64,000 nt of DNA from Flavobacterium sp. WC2421 (GCF_040822115.1 NZ_CP162004.1:1860001-1924000), one strand, 5' to 3'. Shown: positions 44,342 through 53,609, numbered from the stretch's first letter. Made by a program: numbers and translations. Notes: generated by a model from the letters alone, not told the origin.

Positions 44342-44872
44342 ATGAAAAAATTTATAATCACACTAGTAATTGCATTAATAGCAACTCCGTTTTTTGCCCA
44401 ATCGGCTTTTGATAAATTTGATGGACAAGATGATGTGACTTCAATTATTGTCAACAAAAAAATGTTTGACTTGATGAGTAAAGTAAAAGTTGATGCATCT
44501 GATAAGGAAACGCAACAATACATGAATTTAATCAAAAAATTAGACAACTTAAAAGTTTTCACTACAAGTAGTTCTAGAGCAACAGCTGATATGAAATCAG
44601 CAGCCGATAAATATATAAAAACAGCTGGATTAGAAGAATTAATGCGTGTAAATGACAGTGGTAAAAATATAAAAATATTAGTAAAATCAGGTGCCTCAGA
44701 CAGTCAAATAAAAGAGTTGTTAATGTTCATTGAAGGAGGAAGTAAAACAAATGAAACGGTGTTAATGTCTTTGACAGGTAATTTTGACTTGAATGAAATT
44801 TCAGTTTTAACTGATAAAATGAGAATACCTGGTGGCGATGACCTGAAGAAAGCAACTAAAGGAAGAAAGTAA
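44342..44872 (+). CDS. DUF4252 protein, secreted
   Basis: 176 residues, signal peptide of about 19 residues. The body has VTSIIVNKKMFDLMSKVKVD and a C-terminal LTGNFDLNEISVLTDKMRIP, the DUF4252 signature. Function unknown. Third gene of the sigma operon, probably part of the envelope response it controls. Confidence 0.88.
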   Translation: MKKFIITLVIALIATPFFAQSAFDKFDGQDDVTSIIVNKKMFDLMSKVKVDASDKETQQYMNLIKKLDNLKVFTTSSSRATADMKSAADKYIKTAGLEELMRVNDSGKNIKILVKSGASDSQIKELLMFIEGGSKTNETVLMSLTGNFDLNEISVLTDKMRIPGGDDLKKATKGRK

Positions 44873-44873
44873 T

Positions 44874-45404
44874 ATGAAAACAGTTTATATCTTTTATTTT
44901 TTATGCCTGTTGTTGGTAAGCTGCAATTCAGAACCCACCCTACAAAAATATTTTGTAGAAAATACAGAGAATAAAGATTTCCTTGTAATGGATGTTTCTC
45001 CAAATATTTTAAATGTTGACAAAACGAAGTTGTCGATAGCTGAATCATCTGCTTTGAAATCTTTTGATAAGATGAATATTTTAGCATTTAAATTAACAGA
45101 TAAAAATAAAAATCAGTTTGATGTTCAACGTGCTAAAGTGGATGCTATTTTGAAAGATAAAAAGTACCAACAGTTGATGAGATTTGGTTCTGGTAAAGAA
45201 GGTGCATCAGTAAGCTATGTAGGGGCTGATGATCATATTGAAGAATTTGTTTTTTATGCCAATAAAAAAGATGCTGGTTTTGCAGTTGTTAGGGTAATTG
45301 GAAAAGATATGAATCCAACAAATATAATAACAATGATGCAAGTGCTGAAAAAGTCCAATATTGACATGGAGCAATTGAAACCTTTGCAACAATTAATAAA
45401 GTAA
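44874..45404 (+). CDS. DUF4252 lipoprotein
   Basis: 176 residues with a lipobox LLLVSC, Cys17, and a DUF4252-like body (FLVMDVSPNILNVDKTKLSI). Paralogue of the preceding gene by layout. It begins one base after the previous stop. Surface or periplasmic lipoprotein, function unknown. Confidence 0.87.
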   Translation: MKTVYIFYFLCLLLVSCNSEPTLQKYFVENTENKDFLVMDVSPNILNVDKTKLSIAESSALKSFDKMNILAFKLTDKNKNQFDVQRAKVDAILKDKKYQQLMRFGSGKEGASVSYVGADDHIEEFVFYANKKDAGFAVVRVIGKDMNPTNIITMMQVLKKSNIDMEQLKPLQQLIK

Positions 45405-45426
45405 TTAATTGTATTAAAATTTATAG

Positions 45427-45456
45427 GCCTCGATATATTTTATCGGGGCTTTTTTT
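45427..45456 (+). terminator. terminator of the ECF sigma operon
   Basis: Stem GCCTCGATA / TATCGGGGC (one T-G pair) followed by TTTTTTT. Confidence 0.9.
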
Positions 45457-45465
45457 GCTTGATTT

Positions 45466-46095
45466 TTATTTGGAGTTCAAATAGTCAGTCCAATCATTTT
45501 GAGTATTTAAATTTTTTAGGATTGACGAATCATTAACTTCTACTTCAGTAATTTCGTCCAGATTCACTTTTTTTATTTGGAAGTCTAATCTTGTATTTTC
45601 TTCTTTTGGATCTAATGGCGTTAAAGATTTCCAAAAGGCGTTAGATAGTTTAATTGGATGACCATTTTTGCCTTCAAAATTGGGGAGAACAATGGTATTT
45701 TTAATTTCAATTATTGCATTCAGTACCGTAGCATTTGGAATTGGAATATCAATGGGACTAATAAGAACAGCTTGATTGGTTTTTATTTTTTGTAATACAG
45801 TTTGCAGTGTTGAAAAAGAACCTCGTTCTGGATTTGGATTAATAACGACTCTCACTTTCATTTCTTTAAAATACATAAAATGAGTTTGCGCCTCAGCTAA
45901 CAATGGAATAGCGTTGAAATAGTCTTGGTAATGGAAACCCAAACCAATGTAGACTTCTGTGATTTGTGTTTTCGAAATCCGATCTAATTGCTCTAAAATC
46001 CAATACGTATTATTATAATCTAATAAACCTTTAGCAATACCCATTCTTTCTGATTTGCCCCCAGCAAGTACTATAAAAACGGTATTATTTGCCAT
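45466..46095 (-). CDS. MobA-like nucleotidyltransferase for molybdenum cofactor
   Basis: 209 residues. NTP-binding start LAGGKSERMGIAKGLLDY and the ISPIDIPIPNA strand. It likely attaches a nucleotide to molybdopterin for the molybdenum enzyme upstream. Overlaps the xdhC-like gene by 11 bases. Confidence 0.85.
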   Translation of the reverse strand: MANNTVFIVLAGGKSERMGIAKGLLDYNNTYWILEQLDRISKTQITEVYIGLGFHYQDYFNAIPLLAEAQTHFMYFKEMKVRVVINPNPERGSFSTLQTVLQKIKTNQAVLISPIDIPIPNATVLNAIIEIKNTIVLPNFEGKNGHPIKLSNAFWKSLTPLDPKEENTRLDFQIKKVNLDEITEVEVNDSSILKNLNTQNDWTDYLNSK

Positions 46096-46846
46096 AATAC
46101 ACTTTTAGTAATTCAGATGCCACACTGATTGCTATTTCTTTGGGATTGGTTCCGCCTAAATCTAGTCCAACTGGACAATGAACTGCTTTGATTCCAGCTG
46201 TAAAACCCAATTCGTTAATCAATAAATTATTAAATTTATTTTTCTTGGTTTTACTGCCTATCAATCCGATGTATTTTGTTTTGGAGTGAACGGCTAATGC
46301 GGTAATTTCAAAATCCAATTTGTGATCATGTGTCATGATAACTACGTAGCAATTGTCTCCCCAATTGATCGTTTGTTTGTAGTGATCGAATGCAACACTA
46401 CTAAATAAAATTGATTTATCTATTTCAATAGTGTTTTTCCAATTCTCTCGTGTATCAAAAAGAGTGATATTAAAAGGAGTATCTTTTAGAACTTCACATA
46501 AAGCAATGCCAATATGTCCGGCTCCAAACAGAAACAATTCAGGGGATTGATTCATAGGTTCAATAATTAGTTCTACTTTGCCACCACAGCATTGCTCAAA
46601 TTCAGGCCCCAGAGTATAAGAGAATTCTTTTGTTTGATTTTCATGAATTGCATTAACTGCCTCTTCAATAATTTGAAATTCTAATTTACCGCCACCTATT
46701 GTTCCGTGAATCTTTTTTTGATAGGTTACAATCATTTTAGAAGCTACTTTGCAAGGAGCAGAGCCTAAAACTTTAGTTACTGTAACCAGAGCTACGGGTA
46801 TTTTTTTAATTTTAAATTCGTGTAATAATTCAATCCAGTTATTCAT
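46085..46846 (-). CDS. XdhC family molybdenum cofactor insertion protein
   Basis: About 253 residues from the Met at codon 23 of the longer frame (46912); I choose this start because it gives the usual XdhC beginning MNNWIELLHEFKIKK and avoids overlapping the molybdenum subunit. Family motifs are LVTVTKVLGSAPCKVASKM, GTIGGGKLEFQIIEEA, CCGGKVELIIEP, a Rossmann region with LFGAGHIGIALCEVL, and the end NPKEIAISVASEL. It binds and sulphurates the cofactor before insertion. Confidence 0.88.
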   Translation of the reverse strand: MNNWIELLHEFKIKKIPVALVTVTKVLGSAPCKVASKMIVTYQKKIHGTIGGGKLEFQIIEEAVNAIHENQTKEFSYTLGPEFEQCCGGKVELIIEPMNQSPELFLFGAGHIGIALCEVLKDTPFNITLFDTRENWKNTIEIDKSILFSSVAFDHYKQTINWGDNCYVVIMTHDHKLDFEITALAVHSKTKYIGLIGSKTKKNKFNNLLINELGFTAGIKAVHCPVGLDLGGTNPKEIAISVASELLKVYYGK

Positions 46847-46898
46847 TAAAATAATTATTGGTTGGAGTGCATAATAGATTAAGCAGGTAAAAATGATA

Positions 46899-49082
46899 TT
46901 ATACAATATCAAAATCGCTCAAAGGTAAATTATGGTACCTTTTACCAGTAAGTTTAAAGATAGCATTTATAATAGCGGGAGCAATTACGGGTACTCCAGG
47001 TTCTCCTACGCCAGTTGGGTTTTCGGTACTCTCCACAATTTCAACATGAACATTTGGAATTTCATTCATTCGAATCATTTTGTAATCAGTAAAACTATTT
47101 TGCTCAATCGCCCCATTTTTAGCAGTAATTTTCCCATAAAAGGCTAATGACATTCCAAAAATAGCGGCGCCTTCCATTTGTGCTTTTACGGTATCTTTGT
47201 TTATTACGGTTCCGCAATCTATAGCAGTATAAATGTTATGCACTTTTATTTTATTATTTACCATTGATACTTCAACAACTGAGGCCACGTAGCTATAAAA
47301 ACTATATTGAACCGCTATTCCGTAAGCATGACCTTCTGGTAATGGTTTTCCCCAATTGGCATTTTTTGCAACCACATTTAAAACGTTTTTAAGTCGGGCT
47401 GTGTTGTATTTTAGAGGATCTTTTGTGTCTTCGATTCGGTCAGGGCCTATTAGATTCAAACGAAACTCTAATGGGTCTTTATTGGCAGCAAAAGCCAATT
47501 CGTCAGCAAATACATTCACCGAAAAACCATGAGGAATATTAATTACAGATCGCATCCATCCAATTCGCACATGAGCAGGTGCTTGACCTACTTCGACCTT
47601 AAAGTTTTTAATGGCATAAGGAATATTAGCTGCACTGGCTATTTCCCAATCGGCTGGAAAATCAGTTCCGGGCGCAAAGGTCGACATGATAGAAGGGAAT
47701 GCAAATCGGTGTAGCCAGCTGGTAACATTACCTTGACTGTCTATAGATGCCTTCATGTATTGCGCACTTACAGTATGATAATATCCATGCTTCACATCGT
47801 CTTCACGTGTCCAAATTACTTGTACAGGAGCTTTAATCATTTTTGATACCATAACAGCTTCTACCACATAATCTGGCTTTGATTTTCTTCCAAAACCACC
47901 CCCTAAAAAAGTAACATTTAAAGTTACTTTATCAACAGTTGTTTTTAAATAATCTACTACTTCATTTCGGGCAGTTTGAGGATCTTGTGTGGGTGCCCAA
48001 ACTTCGCAAGTATCTCCTTGAACCCAAGCAACTGCATTTGGTACTTCCATTGGGGTATGTACTAAATGAGGAAGTTGAAAGGTGCTTTCGATAGTTTTAT
48101 GCCCTCCTTTAAAGCCTTCGTTTACATTGCCTATTTCTTTAGCCACTTTCCCTGGTTTATGGACATTGTCGGTAATTTGACTCATGTATTGATCCGAATC
48201 ATACGTTTCGTTTTCGCCGTAATTCCATTCAATTTCTAATGCAGCTTTACCTTTGAATGCAGCCCAAGTATTCGTAGCAATTACAGCTACACCACCAAGA
48301 GGACCAAAAGGTCTTTTAATGCGAGGAATTTCAATTATGGCTTCCACTCCACGAATTTTCATTGCGGCAGTCTTATCAAAAGATTTAACGGTTCCAAATG
48401 TAACGGGACAACGTGCGATAGCTACAAATTTCATATTTGGTAAACGTTTGTCTAATCCAAAAACAGCAGCTCCATTTACATATTCATTGATGTCAATACT
48501 TTTTAAATGTTTACCAATGTATTTAAAGTCATTTGGATTTTTAAAAACTATGTTTGTGGGTACTTTAAGTGTTTTTGCTAATTCAACAAGAGCTCCAAAT
48601 TCTAATTTTTTACCACTAGAGTGAATTATAAAATGATTTTCGGCGGTACACTCTTCTTCGGGCACTTGCCATGTTTTTGCTGCAGCAGTAATTAACATGG
48701 CTCTAACCGTAGCGCCCATTTTTCGCATAGTGTCATATAGGTAAAGAATACTTTTAGAACCATCGGTATTTTGATCCCCATATTTTATGTCACCCATAGC
48801 TTGTTTAACCGTCACTTTATTCCAGTCGGCATCCATTTCGTCAGCAATGACTGAAGTTAAAGAGGTTCTTACTCCATTCCCCATTTCAGATCGGGAAGCA
48901 ATTAAAATCAAACTTCCATCAGAATTCAATTGAACGAATAAATTAGGATTAAATTCAATTTTGTTTTCAGGCTTTTTTTTATCGAAATATAAGTAAGTAC
49001 TACCAGCTAGAATTAATCCACCCGAGGCCAAACCAATGTTTTTAACAAAACTTCTACGGCTCATGTTATGAATATCACTCAT
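46899..49082 (-). CDS. molybdenum hydroxylase large subunit (IorB/aldehyde oxidase type), Tat-exported
   Basis: About 727 residues. Twin-arginine signal MSRRSFVKNIGLASGGL, then the substrate- and cofactor-binding domains: GGFGRKSKPDYVVEAVMVSK, GQAPAHVRIGWMRSV and the conserved active-site Glu in GVGEPGVP. The start at codon 9 (49082) fits best: its ATGAGTGA overlaps the upstream stop by 8 bases. Longer start at 49106 would overlap by 32 bases. Substrate (aldehyde or N-heterocycle) unknown. Confidence 0.9.
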   Translation of the reverse strand: MSDIHNMSRRSFVKNIGLASGGLILAGSTYLYFDKKKPENKIEFNPNLFVQLNSDGSLILIASRSEMGNGVRTSLTSVIADEMDADWNKVTVKQAMGDIKYGDQNTDGSKSILYLYDTMRKMGATVRAMLITAAAKTWQVPEEECTAENHFIIHSSGKKLEFGALVELAKTLKVPTNIVFKNPNDFKYIGKHLKSIDINEYVNGAAVFGLDKRLPNMKFVAIARCPVTFGTVKSFDKTAAMKIRGVEAIIEIPRIKRPFGPLGGVAVIATNTWAAFKGKAALEIEWNYGENETYDSDQYMSQITDNVHKPGKVAKEIGNVNEGFKGGHKTIESTFQLPHLVHTPMEVPNAVAWVQGDTCEVWAPTQDPQTARNEVVDYLKTTVDKVTLNVTFLGGGFGRKSKPDYVVEAVMVSKMIKAPVQVIWTREDDVKHGYYHTVSAQYMKASIDSQGNVTSWLHRFAFPSIMSTFAPGTDFPADWEIASAANIPYAIKNFKVEVGQAPAHVRIGWMRSVINIPHGFSVNVFADELAFAANKDPLEFRLNLIGPDRIEDTKDPLKYNTARLKNVLNVVAKNANWGKPLPEGHAYGIAVQYSFYSYVASVVEVSMVNNKIKVHNIYTAIDCGTVINKDTVKAQMEGAAIFGMSLAFYGKITAKNGAIEQNSFTDYKMIRMNEIPNVHVEIVESTENPTGVGEPGVPVIAPAIINAIFKLTGKRYHNLPLSDFDIV

Positions 49083-49542
49083 GGTTTGCTTTATTTTTAA
49101 GTTCAACAGTATGGTGAATGGCTTTTTTTATTCGCTGGTAGGTGCCACAACGGCAAATATTACCACTCATGGCGTCATCGATATCTTTGTCTGTAGGATT
49201 TTCGTTTGAGTTAAGTAGGGAAGTAGCAGTAATTAATTGGCCAGGTTGACAGTAGCCACATTGTGGAACATTATATTCCGACCATGATTTTTGCAATAAT
49301 TGTAGATTTTCTTGAGTACCTTCAATTGTTGTAATCTCTTTTCCAGTAACTGCAGAAACAGGTGTCAAACACGAATAGGTAGCAGTATTGTCAATTAATA
49401 CTTTGCAAGAGCCACAAGCACCTATTCCACAGCCAAATTTAGTGCCAGTCAGGCCAATAATGTCTCTAATAGCCCATAATAAAGGCATTTCTGGATCTAC
49501 ATCTATCTGATGTTTTTCTCCATTAATTTGAAGTGTAATCAT
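49075..49542 (-). CDS. 2Fe-2S small subunit of the molybdenum hydroxylase
   Basis: 155 residues. Eight cysteines bind two 2Fe-2S clusters: Cys38, 43, 46, 58 in the plant-type ferredoxin part and Cys95, 98, 130, 132 in the C-terminal helical part. It passes electrons from the large subunit to an outside acceptor. First gene of the operon, translated with the large subunit. Confidence 0.94.
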   Translation of the reverse strand: MITLQINGEKHQIDVDPEMPLLWAIRDIIGLTGTKFGCGIGACGSCKVLIDNTATYSCLTPVSAVTGKEITTIEGTQENLQLLQKSWSEYNVPQCGYCQPGQLITATSLLNSNENPTDKDIDDAMSGNICRCGTYQRIKKAIHHTVELKNKANHE

Positions 49543-50119
49543 GTTGCTTTACAATTTGTGTTACGGACCCCCAATTTAAGCTTTTTATTTCTAATTTAAT
49601 TTTTTTTTAAAATTAGGTTCAATTGAGTAGATTTTATTACTTAAGTATTAAGGTTGATAGGAATGTGCTTTTAATACGAAAGTTTAAAATCGCACTCTCT
49701 ATTATAAGATTAATAAATGCAGCCTTTTATTTTATTAATATGATTATTAATAGTTGGTTTTTAGAATATTTGATAATTATTTTAATCGCAATTATTTTTT
49801 TTATTTTATATCAATTCTTCTATTCTATTTGCATTATTATATTGAAAATGTAATACCGGTCATTTACACACATCATTTGTTTTATATAATGCTTCAAATC
49901 TTTTATTTTAATTTTTAAAATAAATCTATTTTCACAAAAATAATTTTACTGTTTTAGAAACCGTTAAATATTGTGAAGCAATATTTTCTGAAATTTAATT
50001 TTCGAAATAGCACTGCTATAAGAGCACAACTTTTTCCGTAAACAAACTGATTGAATTAATAATATAAACCAAAATTACGCTCTGTTACAACTAAAAAATT
50101 AACCATTAAACTAAAAATT
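49543..50119. other. 577-base gap upstream of the GH16 gene
   Basis: Extremely AT-rich. The one open frame (49623-49853) would give a membrane-like protein of Ile and Phe only through base bias and looks spurious. No RNA or repeat was recognised. It probably contains the promoters of the molybdenum operon and of the GH16 gene. Confidence 0.6.
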
Positions 50120-51040
50120 ATGAAAAAATTAGGTATGATTGCTTTTGCACTAACTTGCTTATTAGGATTAGAATCCTGCTCGGATAATGTAACATCTGTC
50201 GAAGAAAACCAACAGGTAACTGCAAGTATAAGTAGTGCTACAAGTAAAGTCGCTGGTGCTCCATGGGTAAAGCAATTTGAGGAAACATTTAATATGGGTT
50301 CTTCACTCTCGCAATGGACAAAAGCACAACGTACAGATTATAATTCTAACTATTGTGATTATAAAAGTTCCGTACCTACAATACAAACTAGGGATGGTAG
50401 AGATTGTTTAGAAATAAAGACTACAAAGTTGAGTGCAAGTAAATACCAATCGGGTCTAATTAAGTCAATATATCAGTATAAACCTGAAAATAATACAGAA
50501 TATATGCTATCTGCTAATATTAAATTAATAGCTATGGATGGTGCTAATTATAAATCATTCACAGATACTTATGGAGCTTGGCCCGCTTTCTGGAGTGTCC
50601 AAGAAAATGCTTGGCCAGTTCAAGGAGAAATTGACACTATGGAGGGTTATTCTTTTGCTCCTAATGCGTCCCGTTTTACCTCTAATCTTTTTTACGGTAC
50701 AACATCTGGGACAAATCAATTAGGAAACGCTGCAGAAAGAAGTTATCCAAGTGCATTTAATGTAAATGGTAATAATGGGTGGCATTTATACGAATCTTTT
50801 TGGAGTGTAAAAAATAATGTGGTGACGGTAACTATAAAATTAGATAATGTAACGGTTTCTACATACACTAATAGCAGCGTGTCAAAGCTCAATTTGAACA
50901 ATTTTGGACCGCATAATATCATTATAAATATGAATGTAGGATCAAACGATTCCAATTTTATTGACCCCAATAAAATAAACTTATTTACAAGTACTATGAT
51001 GTGGGTAGATGATGTTACGGTATATAAAAGATCCATCTAA
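50120..51040 (+). CDS. GH16-family glycoside hydrolase, lipoprotein
   Basis: 306 residues. Lipobox GLESC, Cys20. The GH16 catalytic motif ExDxxE is present as Glu170-Ile-Asp172-Thr-Met-Glu175 in GEIDTMEG, where Glu170 would be nucleophile and Glu175 acid/base. Concanavalin-like beta sandwich pattern with WPAFWSVQENAWP before it and MNVGSN near the end. Likely cleaves a beta-1,3- or 1,4-glucan or galactan at the cell surface. Substrate not assigned. Confidence 0.88.
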   Translation: MKKLGMIAFALTCLLGLESCSDNVTSVEENQQVTASISSATSKVAGAPWVKQFEETFNMGSSLSQWTKAQRTDYNSNYCDYKSSVPTIQTRDGRDCLEIKTTKLSASKYQSGLIKSIYQYKPENNTEYMLSANIKLIAMDGANYKSFTDTYGAWPAFWSVQENAWPVQGEIDTMEGYSFAPNASRFTSNLFYGTTSGTNQLGNAAERSYPSAFNVNGNNGWHLYESFWSVKNNVVTVTIKLDNVTVSTYTNSSVSKLNLNNFGPHNIIINMNVGSNDSNFIDPNKINLFTSTMMWVDDVTVYKRSI

Positions 51041-51512
51041 ATAATTTAGAGAAGATAACCCGTGTCATAACACTGCTGTAGGTAAATAAGTATTAAAAAA
51101 AAAATATTTAATACTTGGATTTGATAAAATCCGCAAAAATAGGCTTGCTATTTGCACGTCGATTTTGCGGATTTTTTAATATTCTGTTAAAATGTAATTT
51201 ATCAGAAACCACAATTTCATCAAAAGTGAGTTAAAGTGGGGATATTGATAGATAAAAAACAAATTGTAATAGGGCTTTAGGTCTTACTAAAAAGTGGAAG
51301 TAATAACTCTGGATTTTATAATTAATATATGAGACTCTTTTTATGTCAGTTTTTTTTTGATTTTATCATTACTTTAAAAATAGAATAGTAGAATTATATT
51401 TTTGATATTAAAAATAACTCAAATATCACTAAAAGTTGGTATTGTGTATAATGGGGGTATTGTTTTACTTTGTAATATAATAAATGCAAATAGATTAGAT
51501 TAAAGCGAAGAG
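51041..51512. other. 472-base gap with no gene except a terminator
   Basis: Contains the GH16 terminator at 51126-51177. The remainder is AT-rich; a TTTACTTTG near 51474 resembles a -7 element with a one-base-short gap for the small gene that follows. Nothing else was recognised. Confidence 0.6.
51126..51177 (+). terminator. terminator of the GH16 gene
   Basis: Stem AAAATCCGCAAAA / TTTTGCGGATTTT with a 22-base loop and a T run. Confidence 0.85.
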
Positions 51513-51653
51513 ATGAAAACTAAGTCAATAAATAGAATTAATAAATACGATACGTTGTTCTTGTATATCGGAACTTTTTTTGTTGCAATAGCTGGTTTGT
51601 CTGGAATTTTAATGGCAATCTATTTATCAATTCAACTAACTGAGAGTTTTTAA
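51513..51653 (+). CDS. 46-residue single-helix membrane protein
   Basis: ATG at 51513 to TAA at 51653. A charged N-terminus (MKTKSINRINKYD) is followed by one hydrophobic helix, about 16-40 (FLYIGTFFVAIAGLSGILMAIYL). It is followed 35 bases later by a very strong terminator, which supports transcription. No family recognised. It could be an envelope or respiratory-complex accessory peptide, but there is no evidence for a function. Confidence 0.6.
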   Translation: MKTKSINRINKYDTLFLYIGTFFVAIAGLSGILMAIYLSIQLTESF

Positions 51654-51688
51654 TTATATAGATTAACCAATATATCAGTTTGTAAACG

Positions 51689-51733
51689 AAAAAAAGGTAT
51701 AAGTAGTTGATCAACTACTTATACCTTTTTTTT
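51689..51733. terminator. bidirectional terminator, 22 bp perfect palindrome
   Basis: Perfect arms: A-run + GGTATAAGTAGTTGA and TCAACTACTTATACC + T-run without a loop; lies between the small protein gene and tRNA-Leu. Confidence 0.92.
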
Positions 51734-51736
51734 AAG

Positions 51737-51819
51737 TGACCACGGTGGGATTTGAACCCACACGCCCTTGCGAGCACCAGCCCCTCAAGCTGGCAAGTCT
51801 ACCGTTTCTCCACGTGGCC
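51737..51819 (-). tRNA. tRNA-Leu (GAG)
   Basis: 83 bases. Acceptor stem of 7 pairs, long variable arm, anticodon loop TTGAGGG with anticodon GAG, T-loop GTTCAAATC. Class II tRNA typical of Leu; CCA is not encoded. Confidence 0.95.
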
Positions 51820-51826
51820 TAAAAAT

Positions 51827-51860
51827 AAAAAAGGTCAAGTAATAAATTACTCGACCTTTT
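51827..51860 (-). terminator. hairpin between tRNA-Lys and tRNA-Leu
   Basis: Stem AAAAGGTC / GACCTTTT with further AGTAAT/ATTACT pairing. Could end or process the tRNA transcript coming from 52047. Confidence 0.65.
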
Positions 51861-51862
51861 AG

Positions 51863-51935
51863 TGACCCGACTGGGGCTCGAACCCAGGACCCCATCATTA
51901 AAAGTGATGTGCTCTACCAACTGAGCTATCGAGTC
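51863..51935 (-). tRNA. tRNA-Lys (UUU), copy 1
   Basis: 73 bases, all four arms form, anticodon loop CTTTTAA with anticodon TTT. Identical to the copy at 51975. Confidence 0.96.
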
Positions 51936-51974
51936 AAAGCTTTCAAGGAAATTATGTGTTGATCACTACAATTG

Positions 51975-52047
51975 TGACCCGACTGGGGCTCGAACCCAGG
52001 ACCCCATCATTAAAAGTGATGTGCTCTACCAACTGAGCTATCGAGTC
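51975..52047 (-). tRNA. tRNA-Lys (UUU), copy 2
   Basis: 73 bases, same sequence as copy 1; 39 bases separate them. First gene of the tRNA transcript. Confidence 0.96.
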
Positions 52048-52071
52048 ATATTCTTTCCTTGAATGCGGGTG

Positions 52072-52103
52072 CAAATATAAGGACTTTTTTTGAAGTTTTC
52101 CAA
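52072..52103 (-). promoter_or_regulatory. promoter of the tRNA array
   Basis: On the minus strand, TTG (52103-52101), 21 bases, then TATATTTG (52079-52072), a textbook Bacteroidota promoter, 24 bases before tRNA-Lys copy 2. Confidence 0.75.
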
Positions 52104-52173
52104 GCAATTTTATTATAAATTTGTCTTTTTTTAACAATTAATCTTAACGCCTTAGTTTATAAGGTTTTATTCT

Positions 52174-52692
52174 ATGAAAAAAATTATATTATTAGGCTAT
52201 ATGGGTTGCGGTAAGTCTACCATTGCCAAAATGCTTTCAAAAAACATTCATATTCCATTTGTCGATTTAGATAAATATATCGAGGATAAAGTAAATAAGT
52301 CTATAAATTCTATTTTCGAATTGTATGGTGAGATTTATTTTAGAAAACTAGAACACGAATGTTTTGTTGAGTTATTGAATTCTGATCAGGAAGTTATTAT
52401 TGGCTTAGGTGGAGGTACTCCATGTTATGCAAATAATCATGAATTATTAAAAGGGAGTGGTGTGAAGTCAATATACTTGAAAGCATCGATCCAAACCTTG
52501 TTTGATAGATTGTCTGTCAATAAAAGTAAAAGACCGCTTATTGCCAATAAAAATGATGAAGAGATGAAGGAGTTTATAGCCATGCATCTTTTTGAAAGGA
52601 GCTTTTATTACAATCAGGCACAATATATCGTTTCAGTAGATGCTAAAACGATAGATGAGACGGTAAATGATATTCTAGCTGTTTTAGCTTAA
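52174..52692 (+). CDS. aroK: shikimate kinase
   Basis: 172 residues. P-loop GYMGCGKST at 8-16, Asp in VDLDKYIE, RKLEHECF (Arg binding shikimate), and the GLGGGTPC loop. It phosphorylates shikimate in aromatic amino acid synthesis. A promoter TTG-N23-TAAATTTG ends at 52123. Convergent with the pyrR-like gene, overlap 9 bases. Confidence 0.95.
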   Translation: MKKIILLGYMGCGKSTIAKMLSKNIHIPFVDLDKYIEDKVNKSINSIFELYGEIYFRKLEHECFVELLNSDQEVIIGLGGGTPCYANNHELLKGSGVKSIYLKASIQTLFDRLSVNKSKRPLIANKNDEEMKEFIAMHLFERSFYYNQAQYIVSVDAKTIDETVNDILAVLA

Positions 52693-53184
52693 ATAAGCGT
52701 AACTGTCATCGTTTTCATCAAATACAACTTGAACGTGCTCTAATAGAGAGGTAGAAAGTGAAATTCCTTTAAAATCAGCTTTAACTGGGTATTTTTTGTG
52801 ATTGCGATCTACTAGGACAGCTGTTTTGAATTTTTTCAATGGAACATCTAGAAAATGTCTTACAGCATATATAAGTGTAGTACCTGAGTTTAATACGTCG
52901 TCAATTAGGATTAGTCCTTTGTTGGCATATTGTTCTTTGGTTATAGATGTGTGTATTGGTAATTCAGGATGTTGTTTGTCAATATGAACTTCGCATAGTA
53001 AAACATTTAAAGTGGAAATGGTTTTAAGTTCACTTGCTATTTTTTCTGCAAAAACATAACCATTAGTGGCAATTCCGGCAAGAACTACCTCGTTTTCATC
53101 TACAAAAGTCTCGTAAATTTGATAGGCAATTCTTTTTATTTTATGCTCTATTTCTTGATTTGTTAAGATGATGTTTTTGCTCAT
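52684..53184 (-). CDS. phosphoribosyltransferase (PyrR-like)
   Basis: 166 residues. PRPP loop LILIDDVLNSGTTLIYAVRH and PYP-type motif GIATNGYVFAEKIASEL. Closest in layout to PyrR or other small type I PRTases; a regulatory or salvage role cannot be separated from sequence alone. Confidence 0.85.
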   Translation of the reverse strand: MSKNIILTNQEIEHKIKRIAYQIYETFVDENEVVLAGIATNGYVFAEKIASELKTISTLNVLLCEVHIDKQHPELPIHTSITKEQYANKGLILIDDVLNSGTTLIYAVRHFLDVPLKKFKTAVLVDRNHKKYPVKADFKGISLSTSLLEHVQVVFDENDDSYAYLS

Positions 53185-53216
53185 TATTAGATTTGTTTCA
53201 AGTTTATTATTTCAAG

Positions 53217-53609
53217 TTATTCTGTGTCTTCTTCTTCGGATATGATTTCGTTACCAAATTCATCAATATCTCGTCGGTCTTTTTTGGTTGGTCTTCCAGT
53301 ACCGTTTTTTCTATAATGGTCTTTCGATAATTTTAGTAGTTCTAAATGTTGATACACTTCGGCTGGAGTATCATTTCTTCTGTAAATATCAACTAATTTA
53401 GCTCCTACGCGATTCTCTGGAATATCTAAAACGGTGATTATCTGGGTGATTTGATCTTTTCTAAATGTGATTTTATCAGTCGGAAAAACCTCTTTTGAGG
53501 GTTTAGCAACAAGACCATTTACAGTGACATGATTCTTTTTACAAGCCTCTGTTACCATATTTCTTGTCTTGTAATATCGGACACACCATAAATATTTGTC
53601 TATTCTCAT
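53217..53609 (-). CDS. S4-domain RNA-binding protein (Hsp15/HslR-like)
   Basis: 130 residues from the Met at 53609 (codon 16 of the longer frame), which gives the family start MRIDKYLWCVRYYKTRNMV. The S4 domain covers about 1-65, followed by RKDQITQIITVLDIPENRVG and a basic/acidic tail (GRPTKKDRRDIDEF). Hsp15 binds stalled 50S-tRNA complexes. Alone in its transcript as far as can be seen. Confidence 0.9.
   Translation of the reverse strand: MRIDKYLWCVRYYKTRNMVTEACKKNHVTVNGLVAKPSKEVFPTDKITFRKDQITQIITVLDIPENRVGAKLVDIYRRNDTPAEVYQHLELLKLSKDHYRKNGTGRPTKKDRRDIDEFGNEIISEEEDTE

Noticed and set aside
49623..49853. 76-codon open frame rich in Ile and Phe
   Set aside because: The composition is what AT-rich noncoding DNA gives; no charged start or family pattern is seen.
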